Origin: Phycisphaerales bacterium
GTDB lineage: Bacteria; Planctomycetota; Phycisphaerae; Phycisphaerales; SM1A02
NCBI GenBank assembly: GCA_029245245.1
Contig: JAQWPT010000007.1
Coordinates: 1 to 64,000, forward strand
Length of the DNA stretch: 64,000 nt
Reading direction: 5' to 3'
Part shown: piece by piece, positions 63,928-64,000 of the stretch
How the letters are laid out: each line of letters opens with the position of its first letter
Numbering within the stretch: position 1 is the first letter of the stretch
Translations under genes and position numbers: made by a program
Notes under the pieces: model-generated
Seen by the model: the letters and a program-made list of their open reading frames with translations, nothing else
Database searches by the model: none
Told to the model about the DNA's origin: nothing

Positions 63928-63950
63928 GCTCCGGCAACCGTTGCCGGAGC
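63928..63950 (-). promoter_or_regulatory. Perfect 10-bp hairpin upstream of the sigma factor gene
   Basis: GCTCCGGCAA and TTGCCGGAGC pair around CCG. It is 69 nt from the sigma GTG. No T-run on either side, so more likely an mRNA leader structure or operator than a terminator. Confidence 0.45.
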
Positions 63951-64000
63951 AGGCTTCGTCCACAGGGTTCGTTCCCCGCAGGTGTGAAGCAATCCAATTC

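Overview
The window looks like chromosomal DNA of a high-GC planctomycete, most likely class Phycisphaerae. This is inferred from gene content: a DUF1501/DUF1800 pair, secreted proteins ending in dockerin-like 'D.DG..DLL.VI..WG' tails, an oversized SecA, and a complete-looking flagellar export cluster. No insertion sequence, prophage, CRISPR array or rRNA operon was seen. Genes are densely packed, with many 1-4 nt stop/start overlaps.

Layout. (1) 1-13091, all minus strand: CopA copper ATPase, DUF1800, DUF1501 (Tat), NHL propeller protein, YtkA-like lipoprotein, MauG-type di-heme peroxidase, a choice-of-anchor-B/dockerin protein, and a DCC-lipase maturation factor fusion that runs off the left edge. 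Most act in the envelope, and redox or copper chemistry recurs. (2) 13147-17710, plus: a short exported leader ORF ending in Pro-Pro-Pro, a strong hairpin, then a 1375-aa SecA. This resembles a secM-secA type feedback unit and is the best candidate here for an undescribed system. (3) 17717-28204: an unknown membrane protein, a DUF4442 protein, a sugar isomerase-like TIM barrel, gamma-glutamyltransferase, a cysteine-free FmdB-like protein, rpsB-tsf, dihydroorotase, a Cys-rich repeat lipoprotein, a shortened UvrC and a DUF167 protein. (4) 28212-32042, minus: FtsH, an LptE-like lipoprotein and a TPR lipoprotein-assembly-like protein.

(5) 32239-44769, plus: motA-motB-fliL-fliN-fliO-fliP-fliQ-fliR-flhB-flhA-flhF-flhG, a small two-helix membrane protein and a FliA-type sigma factor. 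The cluster builds and powers the flagellar export gate and stator, and FlhF/FlhG would place the flagellum. fliM is absent from its usual place between fliL and fliN. (6) 44772-54537: a lone CoA-transferase B subunit, ALDH7-type aldehyde dehydrogenase, a Nudix protein, a 1480-aa FG-GAP/dockerin exoprotein, a small basic protein, and an FHA-GspE/PilB fusion ATPase. (7) 54968-62250: a beta-helix exoprotein, KorA/KorB 2-oxoacid:ferredoxin oxidoreductase, MnmG, and an RlmL-like rRNA methyltransferase with an altered catalytic motif, which follows a tRNA-Thr/Tyr/Pro cluster on the minus strand. (8) 62607-64000: a gene-poor stretch with opposing terminators and a palindrome (possible small RNA), a DUF2892 membrane protein and an ECF-like sigma factor.

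Start codons were re-chosen for many genes from Shine-Dalgarno sequences, signal peptides and family length. Family calls come from reading motifs, with no database search.
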